Source: an uncultured Cetobacterium sp. (GTDB taxonomy: Bacteria; Fusobacteriota; Fusobacteriia; Fusobacteriales; Fusobacteriaceae). Taken from it: DNA of 64,000 nt. Below the pieces are notes generated by a model. The model did not search any database, was not told the origin of the DNA, and saw only the letters and a list, made by a program, of their open reading frames with translations. The stretch lies in the NCBI GenBank assembly GCA_934085975.1, contig CAKOHT010000002.1:124001-188000 (forward strand), in the 5' to 3' direction. Shown in pieces: positions 17,320-25,601 of this stretch. The position numbers and the translations under genes were made by a program. Every line of letters starts with the position of its first letter. Position 1 is the stretch's first letter.

Positions 17320-17344
17320 TTTTATATCTATTTAAGGTTATAAT
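17316..17344 (+). promoter_or_regulatory. Promoter of the ATPase gene
   Basis: TTGATT (17316-17321), 17-base spacer, TATAAT (17339-17344). The -35 overlaps the right arm of the 42-bp palindrome and the -10 overlaps the third GGTTATAA motif, so a protein binding these motifs would block transcription. Confidence 0.75.
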
Positions 17345-17363
17345 ATACCAGAGGTGGTCGATT

Positions 17364-18578
17364 ATGATTAAAAGAGAAATGTATTTAAAAAAAATAAGAC
17401 CTTATGTAGATAAACCCTTTGTAAAAGTAATAACAGGAATGAGAAGATCTGGAAAATCGGCTATTTTACAAATATTAAGAAATGAATTTATTGAAGGTGG
17501 CGTTTCAGAAAAAAATATTATTTTTATAAGTTTTGAATCAATGAAATATGATTATATTGAGAATGCCTCTACTTTATACGAAGAGATTTCTTCACTTATA
17601 AAAAATAAAAAAAAGTATTATCTTTTCTTAGATGAAATTCAAGAAGTTAAGGATTGGGAAAAAGCTATAAATTCGTTTCTGGTAGATTTTAATATTGATA
17701 TCTACATAACAGGTTCAAATTCTAAATTATTATCTTCTGAGCTTGCAACATATATAGCTGGGCGTTATATAGAAATTTCAATATATCCACTTTCTTTTAA
17801 AGAACATCTTTTATTTAAAAAAGAAGTTGGTGAAGAAGACATTCTCCCCTTAGAAAAAGAATTAGAACACTACATTAGATTAGGTGGATTTCCAGTTGTA
17901 CATACTTCTAAATATTCACCAGATGATGCATATAAAATTATTTATGATATCTATTCGTCTATAGTTTTAAGAGACATTATTCAAAGAAATAATATTAGAA
18001 ATATAGAACTCTTAGATCGAATAGTAAAATTTGTATTTGATAACATAGGGAATACTTTTTCTGCTAAAAAAATTGCTGATTATTTTAAAAGTCAACAAAG
18101 AAAAGTGGATTTAAATACTGTTTATAATTATTTAATAATGCTTGAGGCTGCATTTATAATCCAAAAAGTATCAAGATATGACCTTAAAGGAAAGAAAATT
18201 CTTCAAACTAATGAAAAATTTTTCTTAGGGGATCCCTCTTTAAAATATGCTGTAATGGGATTTAAAGATAGAGATATTTCAGGTATTTTAGAGAATATAA
18301 TCTATTTAGAACTAAAAAGAAGAGGATACAATGTATACATTGGAAAACTTAATGATAAAGAGATTGACTTTATTGCTGAAAGGAAAGAGGAAAAAATCTA
18401 TATTCAAGTTGCGTATAAAATGTCTTCTGAAGAAACGATCCAACGAGAGTTCTCTCCTCTTTTAGAAATTAAAGATCATTACCCAAAATTTGTTATAACC
18501 ATGGATGAATTTTTTCAAGACAATATTCAAGGCGTTAAACATTTAAAACTTTTAGATTTTTTATTGGAAACTTTTTAA
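17364..18578 (+). CDS. AAA_14/DUF4143 family ATPase
   Basis: Encodes 404 residues. The ATG at 17364 follows GAGGTGG; a longer frame starting at 17316 would begin inside the promoter and is rejected. Domains: AAA ATPase (about 10-160) with Walker A GMRRSGKSAIL at 24-34, Walker B YYLFLDEIQEV at about 88-98 and sensor ITGSNSKLL; a winged-helix-like middle (FSAKKIADYFKSQ); and a C-terminal DUF4143 domain with a PD-(D/E)XK-like core (LELKRRGYNVYIGK, EIDFIAE, YIQVAYKM). The function of this very common family is not established. It has its own promoter and operator-like motifs and sits between 31-bp direct repeats, so it looks like a recently inserted cargo gene. Confidence 0.88.
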   Translation: MIKREMYLKKIRPYVDKPFVKVITGMRRSGKSAILQILRNEFIEGGVSEKNIIFISFESMKYDYIENASTLYEEISSLIKNKKKYYLFLDEIQEVKDWEKAINSFLVDFNIDIYITGSNSKLLSSELATYIAGRYIEISIYPLSFKEHLLFKKEVGEEDILPLEKELEHYIRLGGFPVVHTSKYSPDDAYKIIYDIYSSIVLRDIIQRNNIRNIELLDRIVKFVFDNIGNTFSAKKIADYFKSQQRKVDLNTVYNYLIMLEAAFIIQKVSRYDLKGKKILQTNEKFFLGDPSLKYAVMGFKDRDISGILENIIYLELKRRGYNVYIGKLNDKEIDFIAERKEEKIYIQVAYKMSSEETIQREFSPLLEIKDHYPKFVITMDEFFQDNIQGVKHLKLLDFLLETF

Positions 18579-18591
18579 TCATTATTAGTTA

Positions 18592-18622
18592 AAACACCTA
18601 TAACTAAAATTAATCAATAAAA
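18592..18622 (+). repeat. 31-bp direct repeat, right copy
   Basis: Exact copy of 17191-17221. It is directly followed by the hairpin terminator that would originally have ended the GHL10 operon. Confidence 0.9.
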
Positions 18623-18624
18623 AT

Positions 18625-18677
18625 AAAGCTGGTTTGAATAAATGAAGATTCACTCTGTTATTCTCACCAGCTTTTTA
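18625..18677 (+). terminator. Terminator originally belonging to the GHL10 operon
   Basis: AAAGCTGGT at 18625-18633 pairs with ACCAGCTTT at 18666-18674, with a further inner GAATAA/TTATTC pairing, then T-run. It now also ends the ATPase gene. Confidence 0.75.
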
Positions 18678-18741
18678 CTTAAATATTAAATCTAGATAAT
18701 TTTTTATAAACTTACCTAGCTAAATTGGAAAATTTGAACTT

Positions 18742-19455
18742 TCACCAATTATCTTTTTCAGAAATTAGTTGAACTTTTTCTTTATTTAAAAATTTTTCCA
18801 TCCTCTCAAGTTCTATTTTAGATAAAGATATAGCCCACTTTGTGAAATCTTTTACATTTTCTGTGGTTAAGTAATTTATATACTTTCCCTTTTCTTCTTT
18901 TGTAATTATGAACGGGGGAATATTTTCTTTTATACAACTATCTATCATCAAAATTCTCCCAGTTCTTCCATTCCCATCACTAAAAGGATAAATTTTTTCA
19001 AATTTAATGTGCTGGTCAATTATTATCTCAATTTTTTCTTCAATTGTTTTAGAATTTTTCATTCTGAAATTGTAGTTATCGCACCATTCTTGTAGTAAGT
19101 ATGGGACTTGATAAGGTTTTGAAGTTTCAAAATCTACTCCTAATATTATATTGGATATTTTTTTAAATTCTCCATTATCGTCTGCTAAATTTTGCATAAT
19201 CTCCTTGTGATAGGATTTTATCAATTTGGGAGACATCTCCTCTTCGTTACTCAATAAAAAATCAACAGTTTTTTTATAATTTTTAACTTCATGGTACTCT
19301 CGTTCTGTCATATCACGAGGAATATAATTATATATTAAAATTGATAAAGTATCAGCTTGTGTTAGTGTATTCCCTTCAATTGCTGTTGAATGATGTGCCA
19401 TTCTAACTAATAAATCATCTAAATATTCATTGGACATCTTTTTTATTATTGGCAT
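18742..19455 (-). CDS. Fic-family protein with Tyr in place of the catalytic His
   Basis: Encodes 237 residues; the start is placed at MPIIKKM (19455), where GGAGAG has proper spacing. Fic proteins transfer AMP or other phospho-groups to target hydroxyls. The N-terminal STAIEGN matches the (S/T)xxxE(G/N) inhibitory helix of class II Fic proteins. The Fic loop reads YPFSDGNGRTGR: everything after the first residue fits HPFxxGNGRxGR, but the catalytic histidine is Tyr (TAT codon, seen in the DNA). The protein is thus probably unable to AMPylate by the usual mechanism, or uses a different chemistry. It is transcribed alone; no partner antitoxin is adjacent. Confidence 0.82.
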   Translation of the reverse strand: MPIIKKMSNEYLDDLLVRMAHHSTAIEGNTLTQADTLSILIYNYIPRDMTEREYHEVKNYKKTVDFLLSNEEEMSPKLIKSYHKEIMQNLADDNGEFKKISNIILGVDFETSKPYQVPYLLQEWCDNYNFRMKNSKTIEEKIEIIIDQHIKFEKIYPFSDGNGRTGRILMIDSCIKENIPPFIITKEEKGKYINYLTTENVKDFTKWAISLSKIELERMEKFLNKEKVQLISEKDNW

Positions 19456-19629
19456 TTTTCTCTCCATTTTTTATTTTATTATATCCTATTTTATATAGAA
19501 AATCAAACTCTTCACACTTATAAGTTCTTCAACGTGAATTCTCGTAAATTTATAGATTTTTTAAAAGAAATTTTTACTTTTTGACGAATATAAATCATAA
19601 TAAAAATATATTTGCAGGAGGTTTGTTCT

Positions 19630-19881
19630 ATGGGATTATTTTCATGGATTATCTTAGGACTCTTATCTGGAGCATTAGCTAGGCTTATGGTACCAGAAGT
19701 ATATACAGCTGGAATTGTTGCTACTACAATTCTTGGAATTGTTGGAGCATTGGTCGGTGGTTTTATAGGTAGCGTTTTTGGGATAGGATCAATTACTGGT
19801 CTTAATCTTGGAAGTCTTTTTCTATCTGTAATTGGCGCTTTTATTGTTCTGTTCCTATTTATAAAGTTTAAACCCAAATAA
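19630..19881 (+). CDS. GlsB/YeaQ/YmgE-family stress membrane protein, copy 1
   Basis: Encodes 83 residues. The start at 19630 follows GCAGGAGG with correct spacing. Three hydrophobic Gly-rich helices (WIILGLLSGALARL, GIVATTILGIVGALVGGFIGSVFGI, LFLSVIGAFIVLFLFIKF) match the transglycosylase-associated/GlsB family of small inner-membrane proteins, whose role in envelope stress is poorly defined. A paralogue lies at 24319. The next gene begins 17 bases later, so co-transcription with the formate dehydrogenase-like gene is possible. Confidence 0.88.
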   Translation: MGLFSWIILGLLSGALARLMVPEVYTAGIVATTILGIVGALVGGFIGSVFGIGSITGLNLGSLFLSVIGAFIVLFLFIKFKPK

Positions 19882-19898
19882 ACTTAAGGAGGATTTTA

Positions 19899-22559
19899 AT
19901 GGTTAATATAACTATTGATGGAAAAAATTACTCAGTTGATGAAAAATTACCTGTTCTAGATATTTTACAATCATTGGATTTAAATATTCCAACTTTTTGT
20001 AACGATGAAAGATTCGAAAGAAAACTTGGAATTTGTGGAATGTGCTCTGTTTTAATTGATGGAACTATCACAAAGAGTTGCAAGACTCTTCCTATTGAAG
20101 GAATGATTATAGATACCCAAACCTCTGAAGTTATTGAAAACAGAAGAAAAATACTCCAAAACTATATCGATAATCACTATGTTAACTGTCTTGTTTGCCA
20201 AAAAGCAGGACAATGTGAACTTCAAAAATACTGCTATGAATATGGAATAGATAAAACCATTCCAAATAACCCAAATCTTTTTGAAATTGATGATTCCAAT
20301 CCATTTTTTCAAATAGATCCCAATAAATGTATTGGTTGTGGAAAATGTGCTGAGATTTGTAGAAACCTTCAATGTAATCATGCTTTAAAATTAAAAACTA
20401 CCAATGGAAAAATACATACTTGGGTAAATAAAGCTGATAATATCAATAATTCTACTTGTGCTTCATGTGGTAACTGCGTGAGTTTTTGTCCAACTGCTGG
20501 ACTTCTTCAAAAATATAAAAATGAGTTTAGGCACTGGGAAACAAAAATGGTAAAAACAACTTGTGGATACTGTGGAGTTGGCTGCCAAATTGACTTTGAA
20601 GTTAAAGACAATACTGTTGTTGCCGCTCACCCTGTTTTGGTTAAACCTAACGCTGGACTTCTTTGTGTTAAAGGAAAATTTGGATACTCATTTATAAATC
20701 ATCCCGATCGTTTAACTCATCCCCTTATAAAAGAGAATGGTGTTTTTAGAAAAGCTAGTTGGGATGAAGCTTTAACTTTAATCACTAAAAAATTAAGTTC
20801 TACCATGAAAGAATATAATAACGAGGGAATTGCGGCTTTTTCATCCGCCAAATGTACAAACGAAGAAAACTACCTATATCAAAAATTTTTTAGAGGTGTT
20901 ATAAAAACAAATAATGTAGATCACTGCTCTCGTCTATGTCATAGTTCATCATCTGCAGCTTTGGGAAAAACTTTAGGATATGGAGCTATGTCAAATAGTG
21001 TTAGTGAAGGTTTTGAATCAAAGGTTGTTCTAATTAGTGGTGAAAATATAAGAGAATCTCATCCAGTTTTAGGAACTAAGATTAAACATTCCGTACAAAA
21101 TGGAGCTAAACTTATAATCATAGATATTAGAGATATTGATATTTCTGAAATTGCTGATGTATTCCTTAAAATAAATCCCGGAACTGATATAGCTCTAATC
21201 AACGCTATGATTAATGTTATTATTTCAGAGAATCTTCATAATAAAGAGTACCTGGCTAATAATACTATTGGCTTTGAAGCGGTAAAAGAGTGTGTTAAAA
21301 ACTATACTCCTGAATACGCCGCAAAAGTTTGTGGAGTTTCAGCGGATGATATTATCAAAGCGGCAAGAATATATGCCAGTGATGTTGCTTCAATATATTT
21401 AGGAATGGGAAATACTCAACATATAAACGGAACAGATAACGTTATCTCTCTTTCAAATCTAGCTCTAATTTGTGGAAACGTTGGTAAGGAAAAAGGAGGG
21501 GTAAATCCATTAAGAGGACAAAACAACGCTCAAGGGGCTTGTGATATGGGTGCATTTCCAGAAATCTATTCGGGATATCAAAAAGTTGATGATCCTAAGG
21601 TTAGAGAAAAAATGGAAAAATACTGGAATGTCGAGAATCTCTCTCCATTCGCTGGAATAACAATCGTAGAGATAATAGATAAAATCGCTGAAGGAGAAAT
21701 AAAGTTTTTATATGTTATGGGAGAAAATCCACTTATGACTGACCCTAATGTTAACCATGTTAGAAAAGCTCTTAAAAAATTGGATTTCTTTGTTGTTCAA
21801 GATATATTTCTAACTGAAACTGCCCAAATGGCTGATGTTGTTCTGCCAGCTACATGTTTTGCTGAAAAAGTTGGAACTTTTACCAATACTGGTAGAAGAG
21901 TTCAAAGAGTTAGACAAGTTGTAACACCACCTGGTGAAGCTAAGACGGATTTAGATATAATAATAGAACTTATGGATAGAATGGGGTATAAACAAACTAA
22001 TCGAACTCCCGAGGCTATCTTTAATGAACTTTGTGAAGTCACTCCACTTTATAATGGATATAACTATGCTATGCTAGAAAAAGAGGGACTTCAATGGCCA
22101 GTTATTGATGGAAAAGGAACTGAATTTTTATATGAAGACCTTTCTGATTTAAAAAGAAAATTCGAACTGATTCCCGTGGAGTTAGTTAACTCTGTAGAAG
22201 TCATCCACGAAGAATACCCTTACTATCCTTCAACTGGAAGAGTGCTTTATCAGTTCCACACTAGAACTATGACTGGTAAAGTTGAGGGACTAAATGAAAA
22301 ATGTCCTGAACCTTATGTTGAGATGAATCCAATTCAAATGGCTGCACTTTCTAAGAAGAATGGAGATATGGTAAAAATTCAATCGCGTCGTGGTGAGATT
22401 AATGTTAAGATAAAACAGCGTGACGGAATTAAAGATGGAGTAGTTTTTGTACCATTCCATTTCTCTAGTGCTTTGGTTAATGAACTTATTGAAAGTGACT
22501 TCTTAGGACCTCTTTCCAAAACACCTGAGTATAAAATTTGTCCTGTTAAGATAGTTTAA
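19899..22559 (+). CDS. Formate dehydrogenase-like molybdopterin oxidoreductase, Cys form
   Basis: Encodes 886 residues, full length for FdhA/FdhF-like proteins with an N-terminal iron-sulfur arm. Residues 1-75 are a [2Fe-2S] ferredoxin domain (C34, C46, C49, C61). Then come a His/Cys3 [4Fe-4S] site (CLVCQKAGQCELQKYC), two [4Fe-4S] motifs (CIGCGKCAEIC, CASCGNCVSFC) and the CGYCGVGC cluster of the molybdopterin domain. The active-site position is Cys347 in DHCSRLCHS (TGT codon), where some homologues carry selenocysteine. GPLSKTPEYK near the end is the typical cofactor-binding C-terminus. No NADH-binding or hydrogenase partner lies beside it. It probably oxidises formate to CO2 in the cytoplasm. 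Confidence 0.85.
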   Translation: MVNITIDGKNYSVDEKLPVLDILQSLDLNIPTFCNDERFERKLGICGMCSVLIDGTITKSCKTLPIEGMIIDTQTSEVIENRRKILQNYIDNHYVNCLVCQKAGQCELQKYCYEYGIDKTIPNNPNLFEIDDSNPFFQIDPNKCIGCGKCAEICRNLQCNHALKLKTTNGKIHTWVNKADNINNSTCASCGNCVSFCPTAGLLQKYKNEFRHWETKMVKTTCGYCGVGCQIDFEVKDNTVVAAHPVLVKPNAGLLCVKGKFGYSFINHPDRLTHPLIKENGVFRKASWDEALTLITKKLSSTMKEYNNEGIAAFSSAKCTNEENYLYQKFFRGVIKTNNVDHCSRLCHSSSSAALGKTLGYGAMSNSVSEGFESKVVLISGENIRESHPVLGTKIKHSVQNGAKLIIIDIRDIDISEIADVFLKINPGTDIALINAMINVIISENLHNKEYLANNTIGFEAVKECVKNYTPEYAAKVCGVSADDIIKAARIYASDVASIYLGMGNTQHINGTDNVISLSNLALICGNVGKEKGGVNPLRGQNNAQGACDMGAFPEIYSGYQKVDDPKVREKMEKYWNVENLSPFAGITIVEIIDKIAEGEIKFLYVMGENPLMTDPNVNHVRKALKKLDFFVVQDIFLTETAQMADVVLPATCFAEKVGTFTNTGRRVQRVRQVVTPPGEAKTDLDIIIELMDRMGYKQTNRTPEAIFNELCEVTPLYNGYNYAMLEKEGLQWPVIDGKGTEFLYEDLSDLKRKFELIPVELVNSVEVIHEEYPYYPSTGRVLYQFHTRTMTGKVEGLNEKCPEPYVEMNPIQMAALSKKNGDMVKIQSRRGEINVKIKQRDGIKDGVVFVPFHFSSALVNELIESDFLGPLSKTPEYKICPVKIV

Positions 22560-22567
22560 AATAAAGG

Positions 22568-22609
22568 AAAAGAGATTAAGGTTTCTAACTAAACTTTAAT
22601 CTCTTTTCT
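22568..22609. terminator. Bidirectional terminator
   Basis: A 17-bp stem (22568-22584 with 22591-22607, one G-U) with a six-base loop and A/T-rich flanks separates the formate dehydrogenase-like gene from the convergent uvsE remnant. Confidence 0.85.
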
Positions 22610-23272
22610 ATTTTATATTTTTTATATCTATCGTATCTACAATTTTTTTCAATGCTTTCTCTTTTTTTTTAGCTTCAACTTCATAGTTTTCATCCTTTGT
22701 AACCCTTGCATGATGTACATCTAAAACCATTCCTACTCCTAGTCTTTCACATAGTTCTAACACTTCATTAACTTTATAATAATGACAATTTTCCAAAACT
22801 AATATTTTTTTGTATCCTTATCTAAACGATTATATGTTTCAATAAATTTATATACTCTCTCCTTTTTCCCAATGTGAAGAACTAAATCGCTTATTCCTGC
22901 TAATTTTGCAAAATCTACTTGATTTTTAAGTATTTTCAAGGAGTTTTCAATGACCTCCGAATTATCACTATTTAATACCACAAACTGATCTGGATGAATT
23001 ATAAGTCTTATTTTAAAACTATGTTCTTTTATAATTTTTAGTTTTTCTAAAATATCTTTATCCTCTTTCCAATTCCAAAGATTAGGATATGGAATCACAG
23101 AGGACGAAACCCTATAGATATATCCATTTTTCAAGCAAAACTTTATACATTCTAAAGTGTAATCTAAATTAAATAGTGCTGCTTCTTTAACTTTTTCCAA
23201 GTTAAAATTTTTAAGTGCATTAACACCCTTTTTCATGCCTTTTCCATCTAACATACAAACAAGCCCTAGCAT
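22608..23272 (-). pseudogene. uvsE: UV damage endonuclease UvsE/UVDE, frameshifted and C-terminally truncated
   Basis: Two frames encode adjacent parts of one UVDE protein. Residues 1-157 (23272-22799) include NLDYTLECIKFCLKNGYIYR, RVSSSVIPY and IHPDQFVVLNS, hallmarks of the TIM-barrel repair enzyme that nicks DNA 5' to UV lesions. A separate 62-residue frame (22796-22608) carries LENCHYYKVNEVLELCERLG and VLDVHHARV, the next conserved block. An additional base in the seven-T run at 22805-22811 joins them (KKILVLENCHYY). Even joined, the protein is about 230 residues and lacks the final ~60-70 residues of usual UVDE, ending against the terminator. It therefore looks inactive by two independent faults. 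Confidence 0.78.
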
Positions 23273-23328
23273 TTTATCACCATCCTTTGACAGTTTATAC
23301 TGGAACTTGCTATTAAATCTTTTTTCTA

Positions 23329-24168
23329 TTAAAATCTATATCCTAAATCTATGGCTAAAGTTTTTCTATCTCCAAATGAATATTCTAATAAAACTGTGAA
23401 ATTATTTTTTATAACTGTAAAAACTCCAGCTGATGGAGTTACCTCTTCTAAATCCATTTGAAACTTATAATTTAAAGTTGTGCTTGGAATAACTCCTGAA
23501 ATCTCACTATCTGTTTTTTGATATGATGCACCTAAATATGGTGTTATTGAGTAGTTGCTATCTCTATATACAACATATCCAAGTCTTGCTGCTGCTACCT
23601 CTGCACTTTTTGCTGCAACATCTCCATCCATCTCTATCTTAATATAAGTATATTGTAATGAAGTAAAAACTTTTTTATACTCTCCAGCTATTAAGGCTCC
23701 TCCACCAAAAAGTTTCCCCTCTGATTTTTGTTTTATATGAAAATTTTTAGGCATAACTCCAGATATTTTATCTGCAAAGTTTCCTAGTATCGTATCATGA
23801 AATTTATTTCCAGTACTATCAAAGTTAAAGCTTCCTCTACCTAAATCAAACTTAGCTTCAGCTTCTAACTTTCCAGCTATTCCATAGATATTTAAAAATG
23901 GTAATATAAAATAATCTACTTTCACTAGCTGAACTTTAGCGTCAACTTCCATATCGTGAGGATTTAAAAAGTCTACATTGGCATTTGGTATCTTTCCACC
24001 TATTTCAATACCATTTACACTAGCACTTTTTAAATCTCCTTTTTCCTTTTGATCTACTCCCATAACTGATACACCCCAACGATTCATTGGATATGGAATT
24101 CTATTCCAATACTCCTGTGCTAAAACCAGTTGTGATAGTAAAAATAATAATCCCGTTGTTCTTTTCAT
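23329..24168 (-). CDS. Outer-membrane beta-barrel protein of unknown function
   Basis: Encodes 279 residues. Signal peptide 1-17 (LLFLLSQLVLA-QEY). The mature chain begins with a tryptophan-containing segment (YWNRIPYPMNRWGVSV), then an exposed region rich in charged residues and amphipathic strands (VDYFILPFLNIYGIAGKLEAEA, YKKVFTSLQYTYIKIEMDG, SITPYLGASYQKTDSE), ending LAIDLGYRF, an OM barrel C-terminus. It resembles MipA/OmpV- or autoaggregation-type barrels in general design only. Transcribed alone. Confidence 0.68.
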   Translation of the reverse strand: MKRTTGLLFLLSQLVLAQEYWNRIPYPMNRWGVSVMGVDQKEKGDLKSASVNGIEIGGKIPNANVDFLNPHDMEVDAKVQLVKVDYFILPFLNIYGIAGKLEAEAKFDLGRGSFNFDSTGNKFHDTILGNFADKISGVMPKNFHIKQKSEGKLFGGGALIAGEYKKVFTSLQYTYIKIEMDGDVAAKSAEVAAARLGYVVYRDSNYSITPYLGASYQKTDSEISGVIPSTTLNYKFQMDLEEVTPSAGVFTVIKNNFTVLLEYSFGDRKTLAIDLGYRF

Positions 24169-24318
24169 GCATTCTCCCTTAATTTCTACTTTTCATTTTA
24201 AACCCATTTAAACCCTTTTCATTGTATCATAATTCCCCTTTCTCAATGGTTATTTATTTTTAAGTATCTCAGAATAAATGATTAGAAAATAGAACTATTT
24301 TAGAAGGAGGTTTGTAAA

Positions 24319-24564
24319 ATGGGAATTTTAACATGGGTCATCCTTGGTATTTTAGCTGGTGCTTTAGCTAAGTTCATCATGCCTGGTATTCAAGGTGGAG
24401 GTATAATTGCCACTATGATACTTGGTATTATTGGAGCCTTCGTTGGAGGATTTTTAGGTAGTATTATCGGTATTGGTTCTGTTCATGGATTAAATATTGG
24501 TAGTATCTTTACTGCAGCTTTTGGAGCCATTGTAGTTTTATGGCTTTTCAATAAATTCAGATAA
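24319..24564 (+). CDS. GlsB/YeaQ/YmgE-family stress membrane protein, copy 2
   Basis: Encodes 81 residues after AGAAGGAGG. Same three-helix pattern as the protein at 19630 (WVILGILAGALAKFIMPG; IIATMILGIIGAFVGGFLGS; IFTAAFGAIVVLWLF), with charged ends. The two copies differ mainly in the loop (IQGGG versus VYTAG). Single-gene unit with a strong terminator immediately after. Confidence 0.88.
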   Translation: MGILTWVILGILAGALAKFIMPGIQGGGIIATMILGIIGAFVGGFLGSIIGIGSVHGLNIGSIFTAAFGAIVVLWLFNKFR

Positions 24565-24571
24565 ACAAAAG

Positions 24572-24612
24572 AAGAGAGATTTCGGCCCCTTCCCCGAAAT
24601 CTCTCTTTTTTT
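24572..24612 (+). terminator. Strong terminator after the second GlsB gene
   Basis: AAGAGAGATTTCGG at 24572-24585 pairs with 24594-24607 around CCCCTTCC, then a T-run. It overlaps the end of the convergent Fic gene. Confidence 0.88.
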
Positions 24613-25519
24613 AATTTAAAAATTTTTTTATAACTTCTTTATAATTATCTTGCATAGCTAAACAAGTCTCTTCTAGAAATCCTTTCTCCTCTTCATAGTT
24701 TGAAAGCCCTCTATAGTAAAAAGCTTTAAAACTATCCTCTATAATAAAAGGAACAATATTATTCTTTAAACACTCTTTAAACATTAAAGCTCTTCCAACT
24801 CTTCCATTTCCATCTTGAAAAGGGTGAATTTTCTCAAATCTATAGTGAAATTCCACTATATCTTTAAATGTTACAGTTTCTAAAGAACTATACCATAATA
24901 AAAGTTTTTTTATCTCTTTTTCAACATCTTTTGGTTTCGCAGTTTCCTTTCCACCAACCTCATTTGGTAAAGATTTATACTCTCCTACTTTAAACCAACC
25001 TTTTCTAGAATCCTCAGTTCCACTCTTCAGTATTTTATGATACTCTTTTATTAAATCTTGACTCAAACCAACATCTACTTTATCAAGCATATAATCAAAA
25101 AGATAAAAGTGATTTGCGGTCTCTACAATGTCATCCACATTCTGTGTCTCATCTTTTGAAATAAGGGTATTTGTTTCAAAAATAAATCTAGTTTCATCTT
25201 CACTTAGTTTACTTCCCTCAATTCTATTGGTATTATATGCAAACTTTATTTGAGTATAGTGATATATATTTCCTTTTAGTTTCATATTCTTTTGCTCTTT
25301 TAATATATCTGCTAAAGTCTTTTCCTCTTTATCATTTAAAATTTTAAAAACTTCATCTAAAGTTTTATCTAGATATTGTGATATTTTATAGAGATTTTCA
25401 ACTCTCATACTCTCTGGCTTTTCAATTCCACTAACTAAAGTAGAGTATGGAATCCTTGTATCTTTGGATAATTTCAATAAAGAAATTCCTTTTTCTTTTA
25501 AATAATCTTTAAAATTCAT
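24611..25519 (-). CDS. HTH-Fic fusion protein
   Basis: Encodes 302 residues. The start is ATG 25519 (MNFKDYL), five bases after GAGGTGA; a GTG nine bases upstream lies inside that site. Residues 1-62 form an XRE-type helix-turn-helix (GISLLKLSKDTRIPYSTLVSGIE). Residues about 90-300 are a Fic domain with inhibitory-helix-like TNRIEGS and a complete active loop HPFQDGNGRVGR, including the catalytic His. It is likely an AMP-transferase that regulates its own transcription or a DNA-associated target. Unlike the Fic protein at 18742, the active site is intact. No antitoxin gene is adjacent. Confidence 0.88.
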   Translation of the reverse strand: MNFKDYLKEKGISLLKLSKDTRIPYSTLVSGIEKPESMRVENLYKISQYLDKTLDEVFKILNDKEEKTLADILKEQKNMKLKGNIYHYTQIKFAYNTNRIEGSKLSEDETRFIFETNTLISKDETQNVDDIVETANHFYLFDYMLDKVDVGLSQDLIKEYHKILKSGTEDSRKGWFKVGEYKSLPNEVGGKETAKPKDVEKEIKKLLLWYSSLETVTFKDIVEFHYRFEKIHPFQDGNGRVGRALMFKECLKNNIVPFIIEDSFKAFYYRGLSNYEEEKGFLEETCLAMQDNYKEVIKKFLN

Positions 25520-25601
25520 AAAAATCACCTCATATATATATTATCAGTTTTTCGTGAATTTTTCAAATGTTAACTATATTTAGTGAATTTTACCTCAATT
25601 T

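Noticed and set aside
17191..18622. Ordinary insertion sequence around the ATPase gene
   Set aside because: There is no transposase, and a 31-base repeat containing a gene end is far longer than a usual target duplication.
19518..19877. Minus-strand frame of 119 codons opposite the first GlsB gene
   Set aside because: Pro/Ile-rich translation without known features; it mirrors the Gly-rich GlsB sequence on the other strand.
20922..20948. Selenocysteine in the formate dehydrogenase-like protein
   Set aside because: The position that can be Sec in homologues is encoded by TGT (Cys347), so no recoding is needed.
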